This document shows, piece by piece, positions 26,198 through 36,908 of a stretch of DNA of 64,000 bases. A program made the position numbers and the translations under genes. The first letter of the stretch is position 1; every line of letters starts with the position of its first letter. Location of the stretch: positions 372,001 to 436,000 of the forward strand of contig NZ_JACSCY010000001.1 in the NCBI RefSeq assembly GCF_014333615.1. Direction: 5' to 3'. This DNA comes from Hymenobacter citatus (lineage in GTDB: Bacteria; Bacteroidota; Bacteroidia; Cytophagales; Hymenobacteraceae). The notes beneath the pieces are model-generated. The model did no database searches, was not told the DNA's origin, and saw only the letters and a program-made list of their open reading frames with translations.

Positions 26198-26404
26198 ATG
26201 CCCGACTCATCCGAAGCAGCGGAGCAGCGGCGGGGGCAGCGGCTGCTGTTCGTGAGCAGCTTGTTTGCCGTGCTGCTGAACTTTCCCCTGCTGGCCGTCT
26301 TCGACCACGAGGGTAGGGTAGGAGGCATCCCGGTGCTCTACCTCTACCTACTACTACTCTGGCTCAGCATCGTGCTCCTCACGGGCTGGCTCGTTCGGAA
26401 GTAG
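26198..26404 (+). CDS. Small two-helix membrane protein
   Basis: A 68-residue protein with two hydrophobic helices (about 16-33 and 44-64: LLFVSSLFAVLLNFPLLAVF and YLYLLLLWLSIVLLTGWLV) joined by a short acidic loop, with both ends probably in the cytosol. It precedes the symporter-kinase fusion gene, a position that in other bacteria is held by small subunits next to sodium/solute symporters (DUF485, DUF4212). I cannot assign it to either family by sequence. The frame opens earlier, inside the palindrome, so the ATG of MPDSSEAAEQ is chosen. Confidence 0.7.
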   Translation: MPDSSEAAEQRRGQRLLFVSSLFAVLLNFPLLAVFDHEGRVGGIPVLYLYLLLLWLSIVLLTGWLVRK

Positions 26405-26604
26405 TGAAGTAGTGAATTTGTGAAGTTGTGAGTTAAAAAAGTGTGTCATCCTGAGTGCAGCGAAGGACCTTCTCACGGTAGGAAGTGTCGTTGTTATGTA
26501 TGTCGCGCTAGCGTGAGAAGGTCCTTCGCTGCACTCAGGATGACACGCTTTTTTAACTCACCATCTCACCACTCACCATCTCACCACCTCACCACTTCAC
26601 CACC
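26400..26604. repeat. Palindrome of the GTCATCCTGAG family with GTGA-repeat flanks
   Basis: Arms 26429-26477 and 26512-26560 (49 bases) differ at only one internal position. GTGAAGTAGTGAATTTGTGA-like units (from 26401) precede them, and CTCACCATCTCACCACTCAC-like units (to 26603) follow, ending one base before the TTG start of the symporter-kinase gene. Confidence 0.9.
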
Positions 26605-29352
26605 TTGTCCAAACTCCTGCTCATCGGCTTTTCCTTTGGCTACCTGGCGTTGCTGTTCGGGGTGGCCTACGCGGCGGAGCGACGCTCGGCGGCGCGGCGG
26701 AGCCTGGTGAGCAACCCCTACGTGTACGCCCTAAGCATGGCCGTGTACTGCACCGCCTGGACCTACTACGGCTCGGTGGGTAGGGCCGCGCATTTTGGGC
26801 TGGAGTTTGTAGGTATCTATCTGGGCCCTACCCTGTTGGCGCCGGCGTGGTGGCTGGTGCTGCGCAAGATTATCCGCATCTGCCGTACCCAGCGCCTCAC
26901 CTCCATTGCCGACTTCATCTCGGCCCGCTACGGCAAAAGCGCCGCCCTGGGTGCCCTGGCTACGGTGGTGTGCGTGCTGGGCGTTATACCGTATATATCC
27001 TTGCAAATCAAGGCTATTGCTACCTCGTTTGAGGTGATGGCCGGCGGGGCTAACCTAGGCGGGCTGGACGATAACACCGCCCTAATTACCACCGGCGTAC
27101 TGGCGTTCTTCACCATCATTTTCGGCGTGCGCTCGGTGGAGGCCACGGAGCGCCACGAGGGCATGGTGCTGGCTGTGGCCCTGGAAAGCCTGGTGAAGCT
27201 GGTGGCCTTTTTGGCGGCTGGCCTGCTGGTCACCTACGGGCTGTTCGACGGCTTTGCCGATGTATTTGACCGGGCCGCTGCGGTGCCGGCGCTGCAAAAG
27301 CTCTTTACGCTGCACGGCACTGGCATTGGCGGGGCGCAGTGGCTCACGCTGCTGCTGCTGGGCATGGCGGCCGTGCTGCTGCTGCCACGGCAGTTTCAGG
27401 TGTCGGTGGTGGAGAACGTGAACGAGGACCACCTGCGCAAAGCCATGTGGCTGTTTCCGCTCTACCTTATCATCATCAACGTATTTGTGCTGCCCATTGC
27501 CTTTGGGGGCGTGCTGCGCTACGGCACCCAACTGGATGCCGACACTTTTGTGCTGGCCCTACCCCTGGGCGCGGGGCACCGCTGGCTGGCGCTGCTGGTG
27601 TATCTGGGCGGGCTGTCGGCGGCCAGCAGCATGATTATCGTGGAAACCATTGCCCTGAGCGTGATGATGAGCAACCACTTGCTGATGCCGCTGCTGGTGC
27701 GCGTGCCGGCCGCCCGGGGCGAGTCGGCGCGGTGGTTTGCGTATTTGGGGCAGGTGGCGCTGCAGAGCCGCCGGCTGGCGGTGGTGCTGGTGCTGCTACT
27801 GGCCTACGGCTACTACGCCACGGTGGGGCATTTGCTGTCGTTGGTGAACATCGGGCTGGTGTCGTTTGCGGCGGTGGCGCAGTTTGTGCCAGTGGTGATA
27901 GGGGGGCTGTACTGGAAGGGCGGTACCAGCCGTGGTGCCATGGCGGGCATCCTGGGCGGCTTTGCGGTGTGGTTTTTTACGTTGGTGATGCCTACTATGA
28001 TTGCGCCCGGCTTGTTGCCGGCCTCCATTATGGACCACGGCCTGTTTGGGGTAGGGGCCCTGCGGCCGTTTGCGCTGTTTGGCCTCACCGGCCTCGATTA
28101 TCTGTCGCACGGCTTGTTCTGGAGCTGGTTCTGCAACGTGGGGCTGTACGTGGGCGTGTCGGTGCTGGGGCGGGTGCCTACGGGGCTGGAGCTGCGCCAG
28201 GCCGAGGAGTTTGTGGACGCCTTCCGGCCCCGGCCGGCCGCCAGCGCCGAGTGGCGCGGCGTCGCTCCGGTGCTATCGGTGCGGGCGCTGCTGCGCGGTT
28301 TCTTGGGCAAGAAGCGCACCGCGCAGGCGTTGCAGGCCTTCGCCACGCGCTTCCCTGATGCCCTACCCCCCGAGCCCATTGCCCCCGCCGATGCCGACCC
28401 GCGCCTGCTGGCCTACGCCGAAAAGCTACTGGCCGGTAGCATCGGCCCGGCCTCGGCGCGCCTGCTGCTTTCCTCGGCCATCGGGGTAGAGGAGCTGCGG
28501 TTTGATAACGTGGTAGGGATTCTGCGCGAAAGTCAACAATTGCTGGCCGCCAACCGCCAGCTGCGCCGCCAGCAGCAGGAGTTGCAGCGCCTCACCACCG
28601 ATTTGCAGTTGGCCTACGAGCAGCTGCAAGCCCTGGATGAGCGCAAAGATGAATTTCTCTACACCGTGACGCACGAGTTGCGCACCCCGCTCACCAGCAT
28701 TCGGGCTTTGTCGGAAATTCTTTCTGATAACCCCGAACTGGACGAGGAAGAGCGGCTACGTTTCCTACACACCATCACCAAGGAATCGGAGCGCCTGAGC
28801 CGGCTGATTACGCTGGTACTGGATCTGGAAAAGTACGAGTCGGGCAAGGCCACGCTGGTGCGCGAGCCGGTAATGGTAGGGGAACTGGTAGCGGAAGCCG
28901 CCGAAGCTGTGGAGCAATTGGCGCAGGCCCGCCGCATTCAGCTGACAGTAGCCGTAGCGCCCGACTTACCAGCCCTACCCGCCGACCGCGACCGGCTGAT
29001 GCAGGTGCTCGTCAACCTGCTTTCCAACGCCGTGAAAGCCTGCCTTGCCGATGGCTCCGGCCGTATTTGGGTAGGGGCCGAAGCCCGCGCCGGGCAGCTG
29101 CTGCTGCGCGTCACCGACAACGGTAAGGGCATCGACCCGGCCTACCATCACCTGATTTTTGATAAGTTTTACCAGGCCCAGCACCAAACCATGCGCAAGC
29201 CCGAGGGCTCGGGGCTGGGCCTGGCAATCAGCCGCAATATTGTGGAGCTGCACCAGGGGCACATGTGGGTGGAAAGCGCCCCGAACCAGGGCGCCAGCTT
29301 CTCCCTGACCCTACCGCTGCACCCGCAACAGCAGCCACAGCCTACCACCTAA
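26605..29352 (+). CDS. Sodium/solute symporter-histidine kinase fusion (CbrA/CrbS-like)
   Basis: A 915-residue inner-membrane protein. Residues 1 to about 520 form a 13-helix SSS-family transporter-like sensor (VYCTAWTYYGSVGRAAHFG, ISLQIKAIATSFEVMAGG, VVENVNEDHLRKAMWLFPLY). A coiled linker follows (about 640-680), then HisKA with the phospho-accepting His near residue 690 (YTVTHELRTPLTSIRALS), and the ATPase domain (VNLLSNAVKA, DNGKGIDPAYH, GSGLGLAIS). In Pseudomonas and Vibrio, CbrA and CrbS proteins of this form control acetate or amino acid use. The gene starts with TTG right after the repeat block. A receiver gene and acs follow, which supports an acetate-sensing role. Confidence 0.92.
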   Translation: MSKLLLIGFSFGYLALLFGVAYAAERRSAARRSLVSNPYVYALSMAVYCTAWTYYGSVGRAAHFGLEFVGIYLGPTLLAPAWWLVLRKIIRICRTQRLTSIADFISARYGKSAALGALATVVCVLGVIPYISLQIKAIATSFEVMAGGANLGGLDDNTALITTGVLAFFTIIFGVRSVEATERHEGMVLAVALESLVKLVAFLAAGLLVTYGLFDGFADVFDRAAAVPALQKLFTLHGTGIGGAQWLTLLLLGMAAVLLLPRQFQVSVVENVNEDHLRKAMWLFPLYLIIINVFVLPIAFGGVLRYGTQLDADTFVLALPLGAGHRWLALLVYLGGLSAASSMIIVETIALSVMMSNHLLMPLLVRVPAARGESARWFAYLGQVALQSRRLAVVLVLLLAYGYYATVGHLLSLVNIGLVSFAAVAQFVPVVIGGLYWKGGTSRGAMAGILGGFAVWFFTLVMPTMIAPGLLPASIMDHGLFGVGALRPFALFGLTGLDYLSHGLFWSWFCNVGLYVGVSVLGRVPTGLELRQAEEFVDAFRPRPAASAEWRGVAPVLSVRALLRGFLGKKRTAQALQAFATRFPDALPPEPIAPADADPRLLAYAEKLLAGSIGPASARLLLSSAIGVEELRFDNVVGILRESQQLLAANRQLRRQQQELQRLTTDLQLAYEQLQALDERKDEFLYTVTHELRTPLTSIRALSEILSDNPELDEEERLRFLHTITKESERLSRLITLVLDLEKYESGKATLVREPVMVGELVAEAAEAVEQLAQARRIQLTVAVAPDLPALPADRDRLMQVLVNLLSNAVKACLADGSGRIWVGAEARAGQLLLRVTDNGKGIDPAYHHLIFDKFYQAQHQTMRKPEGSGLGLAISRNIVELHQGHMWVESAPNQGASFSLTLPLHPQQQPQPTT

Positions 29353-29388
29353 TTTGTACTACCCGCCGCTATTGAAACTCGTTTGGCT

Positions 29389-29760
29389 ATGAAAGAAGCC
29401 CACATTTTACTGGTCGATGATGAACCGAACATTGTGATGTCCCTGGAATTTCTGATGCGAAAAAACGGCTACCAAGTCAGCATTGCCCGCAACGGCACCG
29501 AGGCCCTGGAGGCCGTTGACCGCACCCCCTTCGACTTGATTCTGCTGGATATCATGATGCCCGACGTGGATGGCTACCAGGTGTGTCAGCACGTGAAGCA
29601 GCGCCCCGACCGGCAGCAAACCAAGGTCATTTTCCTGTCGGCCAAAAGCCGGGAGGACGACGTGCAGAAGGGCTACGCCGCCGGCGCCGACCTCTACGTA
29701 CCCAAGCCCTTCAGCACCCGCCAGCTGATGGAGCAAGTGCAGGCGCTGCTGGCCGCATAG
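29389..29760 (+). CDS. Single-domain response regulator (CheY-like receiver)
   Basis: A 123-residue receiver domain with nothing attached: acidic residues in LVDDEPN, phospho-acceptor Asp54 in LILLDIMMPD, FLSAKS and the Lys of YVPKPFSTRQ. It lies 36 bases after the symporter-kinase gene and should take phosphate from it. CrbR/ErdR-type partners of such kinases normally carry a DNA-binding domain; this one does not, so the output step must be elsewhere (a phosphorelay or protein binding). The ATG is used; a TTG two codons upstream is the other option. Confidence 0.92.
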   Translation: MKEAHILLVDDEPNIVMSLEFLMRKNGYQVSIARNGTEALEAVDRTPFDLILLDIMMPDVDGYQVCQHVKQRPDRQQTKVIFLSAKSREDDVQKGYAAGADLYVPKPFSTRQLMEQVQALLAA

Positions 29761-29820
29761 CCTTTGGCCGCGTGTTTTTCGTAGTTTACGGCTGTTGCCA
29801 GCTGGTTTTTGGCCTCTTGG

Positions 29821-29950
29821 CCGTCATGCTGAGCGCAGCGGAGCGAAGTCGAAGCATCTCGCGTGCTCCCGGTAATTTTATTTTAAAATTGCTATCTGAC
29901 ATCAGCACGCGAGATGCTTCGACTTCGCTCCGCTACGCTCAGCATGACGG
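29821..29950. repeat. GTCATGCTGAGC-family palindrome upstream of acs
   Basis: Arms of 47 bases (29821-29867 and 29904-29950) with one mismatch, core GAAGTCGAAGCATCTCGCGT, and a 36-base AT-rich loop. AT-rich words (AATTCCTAATTCAT) follow up to the acs start. The element separates the receiver gene from acs. Confidence 0.9.
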
Positions 29951-30010
29951 TATAAAACCACCCCACTCCCAATTCCTAATTCATACTTTCTAATTCATAA
30001 TTCCTTCCCC

Positions 30011-31927
<1,917 letters not shown>

Positions 31928-31931
31928 GTCC

Positions 31932-32022
31932 GTCATGCTGAGCTTGCCGAAGCATCTCGCGTGCTGACGAAAGATAGTATCCAACATCAGCACGCGAAAT
32001 GCTTCGACAAGCTCAGCATGAC
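31932..32022. repeat. GTCATGCTGAGC-family palindrome after acs
   Basis: Arms of 36 bases (31932-31967 and 31987-32022) with two mismatches. The loop (CGAAAGATAGTATCCAACA) is nearly the same as the loop of the copy at 38528-38626, so the loops as well as the arms are related. Confidence 0.9.
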
Positions 32023-32087
32023 CGTCTTTCCAAACTTTTTAAACGAAGCAGTAAGCTTGCATATATTGACGTAGGCCTACTGCTGAC

Positions 32088-32141
32088 GTTATAAGCAAAA
32101 CGTCCCATCAACCAGAGTTGATGGGACGTTTTGCTTATAAC
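32088..32141. terminator. Strong bidirectional terminator hairpin between convergent genes
   Basis: Perfect 25-base arms (32088-32112 and 32117-32141) with a 4-base loop CAGA. The inner GC-rich part GGGACG is flanked by AAAA/TTTT on both sides. It lies between acs (plus) and the membrane-anchored hypothetical gene (minus) and should stop transcripts from both. Confidence 0.88.
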
Positions 32142-32151
32142 ATTCTGGTTT

Positions 32152-32655
32152 CTACTTACGCTTGCTCTTCTTGTCTTTGCCAGAGTTGAGCAGCAGAATG
32201 GTACCAACCGTAACGGCGACAATGGTGGCCATTTTGGTTACGAAAGCGGTGCGGTTATACTTCCATTCCACGGCGTATCCCTTCTCGGCGAAGATATTGG
32301 GCACGTGTCCGTGCGCTAAGTCTTTCAACACGCCTTCCACCACATCCACGCGGTCGGCCAAGATCAGCGGGAGCCAGTGCTTGTACTCGTTTTCGCTGTA
32401 CTTGAAAGCGAAGCGCCGAATAACGCCACTCAGGCCGGTAGGTGGTAGGGTAGCACCAAACACGGCCGTCACATCGGGCCGCTCAATGGAGTGGAGTACC
32501 TCCACTGTTATCGGTTGTTGGGGAGGTCGGTCGTAAAATATATCCCGCGGCGGCGCATCCTCGCGGTGCTGCATGGGGTAGGTAGGGTCGTTTTCCGGAT
32601 CGGCATCCACACCCCAGCCATTGATTTGCGTGTAATCTATTCTCTGAGTTTGCAT
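32152..32655 (-). CDS. Hypothetical protein with C-terminal membrane anchor
   Basis: A 167-residue protein without a signal peptide. The N-terminal 40 residues are polar and proline-rich (DPENDPTYPMQHREDAPP), the central part is a mixed alpha/beta region (TVEVLHSIERPDVTAVFGAT), and one hydrophobic helix lies near 140-160 (MATIVAVTVGTILLLNSG) with a lysine-rich tail. It begins 12 bases after the dehydrogenase stop and is very likely co-transcribed with it. I recognise no family; it may dock the enzyme to the membrane. Confidence 0.75.
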   Translation of the reverse strand: MQTQRIDYTQINGWGVDADPENDPTYPMQHREDAPPRDIFYDRPPQQPITVEVLHSIERPDVTAVFGATLPPTGLSGVIRRFAFKYSENEYKHWLPLILADRVDVVEGVLKDLAHGHVPNIFAEKGYAVEWKYNRTAFVTKMATIVAVTVGTILLLNSGKDKKSKRK

Positions 32656-32667
32656 AGTGAGGAGGCG

Positions 32668-33822
32668 TTATTTAGTAACGGTCGGGGGTATCAGAATCGG
32701 CTTGATGCAGTTGTCCAGCTTGGCGGAGAACAAGCGGTAGCCATCGGCTACTTCTTCCATTGGCAGGCGGTGGGTGATGAGGGCCTTGGGGTTGAGTCGG
32801 CCACTCTGCACGTGGTCGATGAGGCGCGGAAGCAGGCGCTTCACCGAGGTCTGGTTGCCTCGGATAGTTAGGCCCTTGTTCATGGCATTGCCAATGGGCA
32901 CCAAGTTGTCGGTAGGGCCATACACCCCCACAATCGACACCACGCCGCCTTTCTTTACGGCATTAATAGCCCAGTGCAGCGCCGTGGCCGAGCCCGCCTG
33001 CAATAGAGTTTTGCGACCCGTAATGGTTTGCAGCACGTTGCCAGCCGCTTCGGCGCCTACCGCGTCAATCACGCAGTCGGCTCCCAGCCAGTCGGTTTGC
33101 TTCTTAATAAACAACACTGGGTCGCCAATTTCCTCGAAGTTGTAGGCCTCACAAGGCGCGTAGTTGCGCACGAACTCCAGACGGTAGTCTTCTTTGTCGA
33201 GCACAATCACACGGCCAGCCCCAAACAGCCAAGCGCACCGGGCCGCCATAATGCCAACCGGCCCGGCCCCAAATACCAGTACCGTATCACCCTTTTGAAT
33301 ACCAGCCATTTCGGCGGCCTGGTAGCCAGTGGGCACCACGTCCGTGAGCAGCACGGCATCGTCTAGGTCCATGCCGGGCGGAATAACGGTAGGGCCCACG
33401 TTGGCGTAGGGCACGCGGGCATACTCGGCCTGGCCACCATCGAAGCCACCAGCGGTGTGCGAGTAGCCAAAGATGCCGCCTACGGCCGTAGCCATAGCAT
33501 TGGCTTGGTGGCAATTACCAAACATCCCTTGCTGGCAGAAGTAGCACCGTCCGCACGACACATTGAAGGGAACAATAACGTTGTCGCCTACTTTGATATT
33601 CGTGACATCGGGGCCGATTTCCACTACTTCCCCCACAAACTCATGGCCGAAGGTAGAGCCCACGCGCGTATCGGGCACGTTGCCGTTGTATAAGTGTAAG
33701 TCAGATCCGCAGATGCAGGAGCGGGTAACGCGCACAATAGCATCCTCCGGATGCTTGATCTCGGGCATTGGTTTCTGAACGGCTCGGACCCTCTTGGGGC
33801 CGCGGTATTCCATGGCAAGCAT
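32668..33822 (-). CDS. Zinc-dependent alcohol dehydrogenase (formaldehyde dehydrogenase-like)
   Basis: Cytosolic medium-chain dehydrogenase of 384 residues. The catalytic zinc site is in CICGSDLHLYNG and GHEFVGEVVEIG, the structural four-cysteine zinc site in VSCGRCYFCQQGMFGNC, and the nucleotide-binding motif in VLVFGAGPVGIMAA. The long insert region (MATAVGGIFGYSHTAGGFDGGQAEYARVPYAN, quoted in part as FGYSHTAGGFDGGQAEY) matches glutathione-independent formaldehyde dehydrogenase and related enzymes. The chosen ATG at 33822 gives MLAMEYRGPKRV. Another ATG three codons later is possible. The 26-codon frame extension upstream is unlikely. Substrate is not certain. Confidence 0.9.
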   Translation of the reverse strand: MLAMEYRGPKRVRAVQKPMPEIKHPEDAIVRVTRSCICGSDLHLYNGNVPDTRVGSTFGHEFVGEVVEIGPDVTNIKVGDNVIVPFNVSCGRCYFCQQGMFGNCHQANAMATAVGGIFGYSHTAGGFDGGQAEYARVPYANVGPTVIPPGMDLDDAVLLTDVVPTGYQAAEMAGIQKGDTVLVFGAGPVGIMAARCAWLFGAGRVIVLDKEDYRLEFVRNYAPCEAYNFEEIGDPVLFIKKQTDWLGADCVIDAVGAEAAGNVLQTITGRKTLLQAGSATALHWAINAVKKGGVVSIVGVYGPTDNLVPIGNAMNKGLTIRGNQTSVKRLLPRLIDHVQSGRLNPKALITHRLPMEEVADGYRLFSAKLDNCIKPILIPPTVTK

Positions 33823-34160
33823 AGGCGTTGGTTTTGGAGTAGAAAGGGTAGGAGTGGATACGAGCAATGCAATATCTACACGCAGCATCTGTGCAAGCAC
33901 TGCCTGCTGCTGTGGTTACATAGTACCAGTAGGTGCACAGATAGGGTTGTGAAACTGCGGTTAATCGCGCAATAAATAGGTGTTTATACGGAAGGCATGC
34001 CGCGCATAGCTGAGGGAAGTACGCAGCTACGCGCGGCATGCCTGCGCTCCTCTACCGCAAGATTGTGGAGGGTAGAAACCGCCTCTGTGCGGTTGTATCC
34101 TATGCGAATAAGTAATTCTATATAGTAGATCTGTGCACGCCGGTAACTTGTAAATTTTCT
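33823..34160. other. Intergenic region between dehydrogenase and acyltransferase genes
   Basis: About 340 bases without a gene. The first half must carry the promoter of the leftward dehydrogenase. The second half holds the palindrome at 33993-34043 and a small hairpin (AACCGCCTCTGTGCGGTT) near 34068-34085; then base composition drops sharply toward the acyltransferase gene. Confidence 0.6.
33993..34043. repeat. Palindrome AGGCATGCCGCGC
   Basis: Arms of 20 bases (33993-34012 and 34024-34043) with one mismatch and an 11-base loop. It lies about 120 bases past the stop of the acyltransferase gene and may end that transcript, and it marks the boundary of the AT-rich segment. Confidence 0.75.
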
Positions 34161-35405
34161 TCAGATACTATAAAGTTTATTTCGTATCCAGGGCTGAAAC
34201 TTCTTTTCGAGAATATAGGAGGCTAATAATGAAAGCGGTACAAATAATAATAAGCGTAAGGCAAATGTAAAGCGAGTGCCAGAAAGTAACTCTACTCTCA
34301 TGAATAAAGCCAGAATTGGAAAATGAATTAGATATAATCCGTAAGAAATAGATCCGGCTTTGGATAATAAATTAATGATTTTATGAAATATAGTATTTAG
34401 CTTATTTTGTGCTATGTATAACAACAAAGAAGTTATATAAAAGACAACAGGCAAAGCCAGTGTATGGTCTGACGCGATTCGATTTTCTGCAAATATGTAA
34501 TAGGTTGTGTACAAAGGTGCTGTTATCAAAATGAATTTATATAGAGATAAAAATATATTATTTTTATTCGTGAATACGAATATAATCATAGCAAAATAAA
34601 GCAATTGATAAAAATCGGTCAAGTTCAATAAGGGACTCAGCTTATCTACGGCAATAGGATAAAATTTGGAGAGTATAACAGTTAAAATATCTTTAAATGG
34701 GTTGAGATGTTCAAGCGATAATAATAAAAATAACATGCTCGTCATCAGGGTAAACGAGGGTAGGGTTCTGTTGAATTTATTCTTCGCTAGTGTAACCCCT
34801 GTCAACCAAAAGAGAAAGTAGAGAGGATAGGAGAAATCGAATGGCAATGGGATGAATAGCCGTATACCAACTATTAAAAAGCATAGTAGTGTGATAAATA
34901 AAGGATTTATTCGAAAAAAAGATAGTGGAATAAAAGCAAGGTAGAAAAGCACTTCAAAATGCAAAGACCAGATAGGGTTTATTTCAAAAATGATAGGAGT
35001 GGAGTTGTTTTGTAATATTGTTATATTAGTTAGTATAGTATATGTAGGATAGCTGCCTTTGGCCGCTGCAAGAGCAGCCAAAACGCATAGAAAGTATATA
35101 GGATATATTCTGGTAAAGCGTTTTTTTAAATAGGGTAGGATTTGTTTTTTTGTTAATGGGGTAGGATTTGCAATAGCAATAACGTAGCCTGATAATACAA
35201 AAAATACAAGTACACTTAAGCGTCCTGGGGGATTAAAGGCAAAATATCCTTCTGGTTGATAATGCGGATCCAGCCAGAAGCGGTGGTATATGATATGATG
35301 CCAAACAACAAGTAAAGCAGCAAAGCCACGTAATCCTTCAAGATTAAATTCAAAGACCTTATTTCGTTGTACAGGAGAATTTTCTGCAAGAGATACGTGT
35401 GCCAT
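34161..35405 (-). CDS. Acyltransferase family 3 (OafA/YrhL-like) membrane protein
   Basis: Integral membrane O-acyltransferase of about 414 residues with around ten helices. The family start is clear: FEFNLEGLRGFAALLVVWHH, then RLSVLVFFVLSGYVI and RFTRIYPIYFL. Such proteins move acetyl or similar groups onto sugars of surface polysaccharides. Base composition is far more AT-rich than the rest of the window, with AT-ending codons throughout, and flanking sequence is also AT-rich. This points to recent transfer from another genome. The ATG at 35405 is preferred over a TTG five codons earlier. No sugar biosynthesis genes adjoin it. Confidence 0.9.
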   Translation of the reverse strand: MAHVSLAENSPVQRNKVFEFNLEGLRGFAALLVVWHHIIYHRFWLDPHYQPEGYFAFNPPGRLSVLVFFVLSGYVIAIANPTPLTKKQILPYLKKRFTRIYPIYFLCVLAALAAAKGSYPTYTILTNITILQNNSTPIIFEINPIWSLHFEVLFYLAFIPLSFFRINPLFITLLCFLIVGIRLFIPLPFDFSYPLYFLFWLTGVTLAKNKFNRTLPSFTLMTSMLFLLLSLEHLNPFKDILTVILSKFYPIAVDKLSPLLNLTDFYQLLYFAMIIFVFTNKNNIFLSLYKFILITAPLYTTYYIFAENRIASDHTLALPVVFYITSLLLYIAQNKLNTIFHKIINLLSKAGSISYGLYLIHFPILALFMRVELLSGTRFTFALRLLLFVPLSLLASYILEKKFQPWIRNKLYSI

Positions 35406-35569
35406 TACGTTGGAAAGCAAGTCGGATAAACTAAAAAGTAATTAGCGTAAATAACTTCTATGTATAATTTGCGCTAATTACTTTTGAATATTGTAGCAAG
35501 TTATCACTGAGATTCTTTCTGTACAATGTATGGCAGTAAAACCCGATATGCTCAAGCACGAGGGTAACT

Positions 35570-36775
35570 CTAGTAAAAGATACTGCCGGATACTTCTCCA
35601 AATCCGATTCGTACGTTGTCTGGCCCGCCATATCCGCGTACTATTACCCTATCTTCATCTTCCAGAAAGATGCGCATGGTAGTGTCGTTGAGGACGAGGG
35701 GATGCGTACCACCGGCGGTGAGGTCGTATAGACTGCCATTGACCACAGTGCCGCTGGTGTAGAGGTCACCGGCCAGCAAGGGAGTGCCACTGCTGGTGAG
35801 GTAGGCTAGTTGCTGCCCCATGCTCCAGTACAGGCTGCGGGTGGTGGGAGAGGCTATAACTGTTTCGGGGCCGTTGGCGGGCTGCAAGGCTACTTCCAAC
35901 TGCACAGCCACATGATGCTGACCGTGTTGGCGCAGGTGTGGCTCTGGCTCTGGCAGCTGGGGTGCCCCGGCCACCCGGAAGGGCTCCAGCGCGTCCAACG
36001 TCACTACCCAGGGCGAGATAGTGCTACCGAAGCTGCGGTCTAACAACGGTGCCGGCGCCGAGCCCCGGCATAAGTCGTGGGCATACCAGCCTAGTACTAG
36101 CGTCAGGCCAAATAGCGTTTCTTCGGCCTGTTCTACTGATAGTGGCGTTCCTAGATCAGTAGCTTGGCCGCCTACAAAGCCCAGTTGCACCTCAAAGTCG
36201 AGGCGCTGCACGGGGCCACGTAGGGTATCTTCGGCATCGAGTAGGTAGGTACGCGTGGGGCGCCGCACGCGCCCGCCCGAAGCTACCAAGCTGCCCGCCG
36301 GGGCATAGCTGCCCGTAGGGGCAGGGCTAGTTGCATCGGCAGGTGTACTGGCAACCAGTTGGTTGGTAAAGCGCACAAACTGGCGCGGCTTCACCGGGGG
36401 CAGTAGCTGCACTTCCGTTTGACGTAGCAGGCAATCGCGCATTACCTCGGGACTTTGCAACACGGTGTTGTCGTGGCGCAGCAGCTCGCTCACCCGCTCA
36501 CGCACGGCCCGCCAAGCGGGGCGGCCCAGCCGGATAAAGGCATTCAACGACCGGCGCCGAAATACCTTGGGCTGCCCTTTCAGGTCCAAGTCATCAAAGA
36601 AGCCCCACTGGCTCACAGCATACAGATCGAGCACGTAGCCGCCAATGGCCACACCCACGCGGGCGCCCCGCTCCTCGGTTTCAAAAATGCCAAAGGGTAA
36701 GTTTTGGATGGGAAAGTCGCTGGTAGGCGGAATATCAATCCAAGAATGGATGGTAGGGTCGTTCGCAGAAGCCAT
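35570..36775 (-). CDS. Fumarylacetoacetase-like protein lacking catalytic residues
   Basis: A 401-residue protein that aligns along its whole length with fumarylacetoacetase, the last enzyme of tyrosine breakdown: SWIDIPPTSDFPIQNLPFGIF at the N-terminus (quoted within limits as DFPIQNLPFGIF), SFGSTISPWVVTLDALEPF in the middle, RVIVRGYGGPDNVRIGFGE at the end. The active-site segments are changed. The usual SSRQHATNVG reads FTNQLVASTP, losing the catalytic His; VGYHGR reads TGSYAP; the metal pair ELE reads EVQ (195-197); K in GKSFGT is R. Only the Asp of WSARD survives as D234. It is probably inactive as a hydrolase or has a new role. It stands alone, with no tyrosine pathway genes nearby. Confidence 0.82.
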   Translation of the reverse strand: MASANDPTIHSWIDIPPTSDFPIQNLPFGIFETEERGARVGVAIGGYVLDLYAVSQWGFFDDLDLKGQPKVFRRRSLNAFIRLGRPAWRAVRERVSELLRHDNTVLQSPEVMRDCLLRQTEVQLLPPVKPRQFVRFTNQLVASTPADATSPAPTGSYAPAGSLVASGGRVRRPTRTYLLDAEDTLRGPVQRLDFEVQLGFVGGQATDLGTPLSVEQAEETLFGLTLVLGWYAHDLCRGSAPAPLLDRSFGSTISPWVVTLDALEPFRVAGAPQLPEPEPHLRQHGQHHVAVQLEVALQPANGPETVIASPTTRSLYWSMGQQLAYLTSSGTPLLAGDLYTSGTVVNGSLYDLTAGGTHPLVLNDTTMRIFLEDEDRVIVRGYGGPDNVRIGFGEVSGSIFY

Positions 36776-36908
36776 GCAGGAAGAAGGTAGAGTCAGAAGT
36801 AGAAAAGCCGAGCCAGCGGCGCAGGTTGTACGGAGAAGTGCAGTCGAGCGACGGGTTTAACAAGGTTTTGGCTGCTGTAACTATGAAAACAGAACAGCAG
36901 AAAAAAGC

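Noticed and set aside
34054..34075. Fragment of the acs gene end (ATTGTGGAGGGTAG) in the gap near 34.06 kb
   Set aside because: The shared stretch is about 14 bases and contains the common GGGTAG word; there is no further similarity, so chance is likely.
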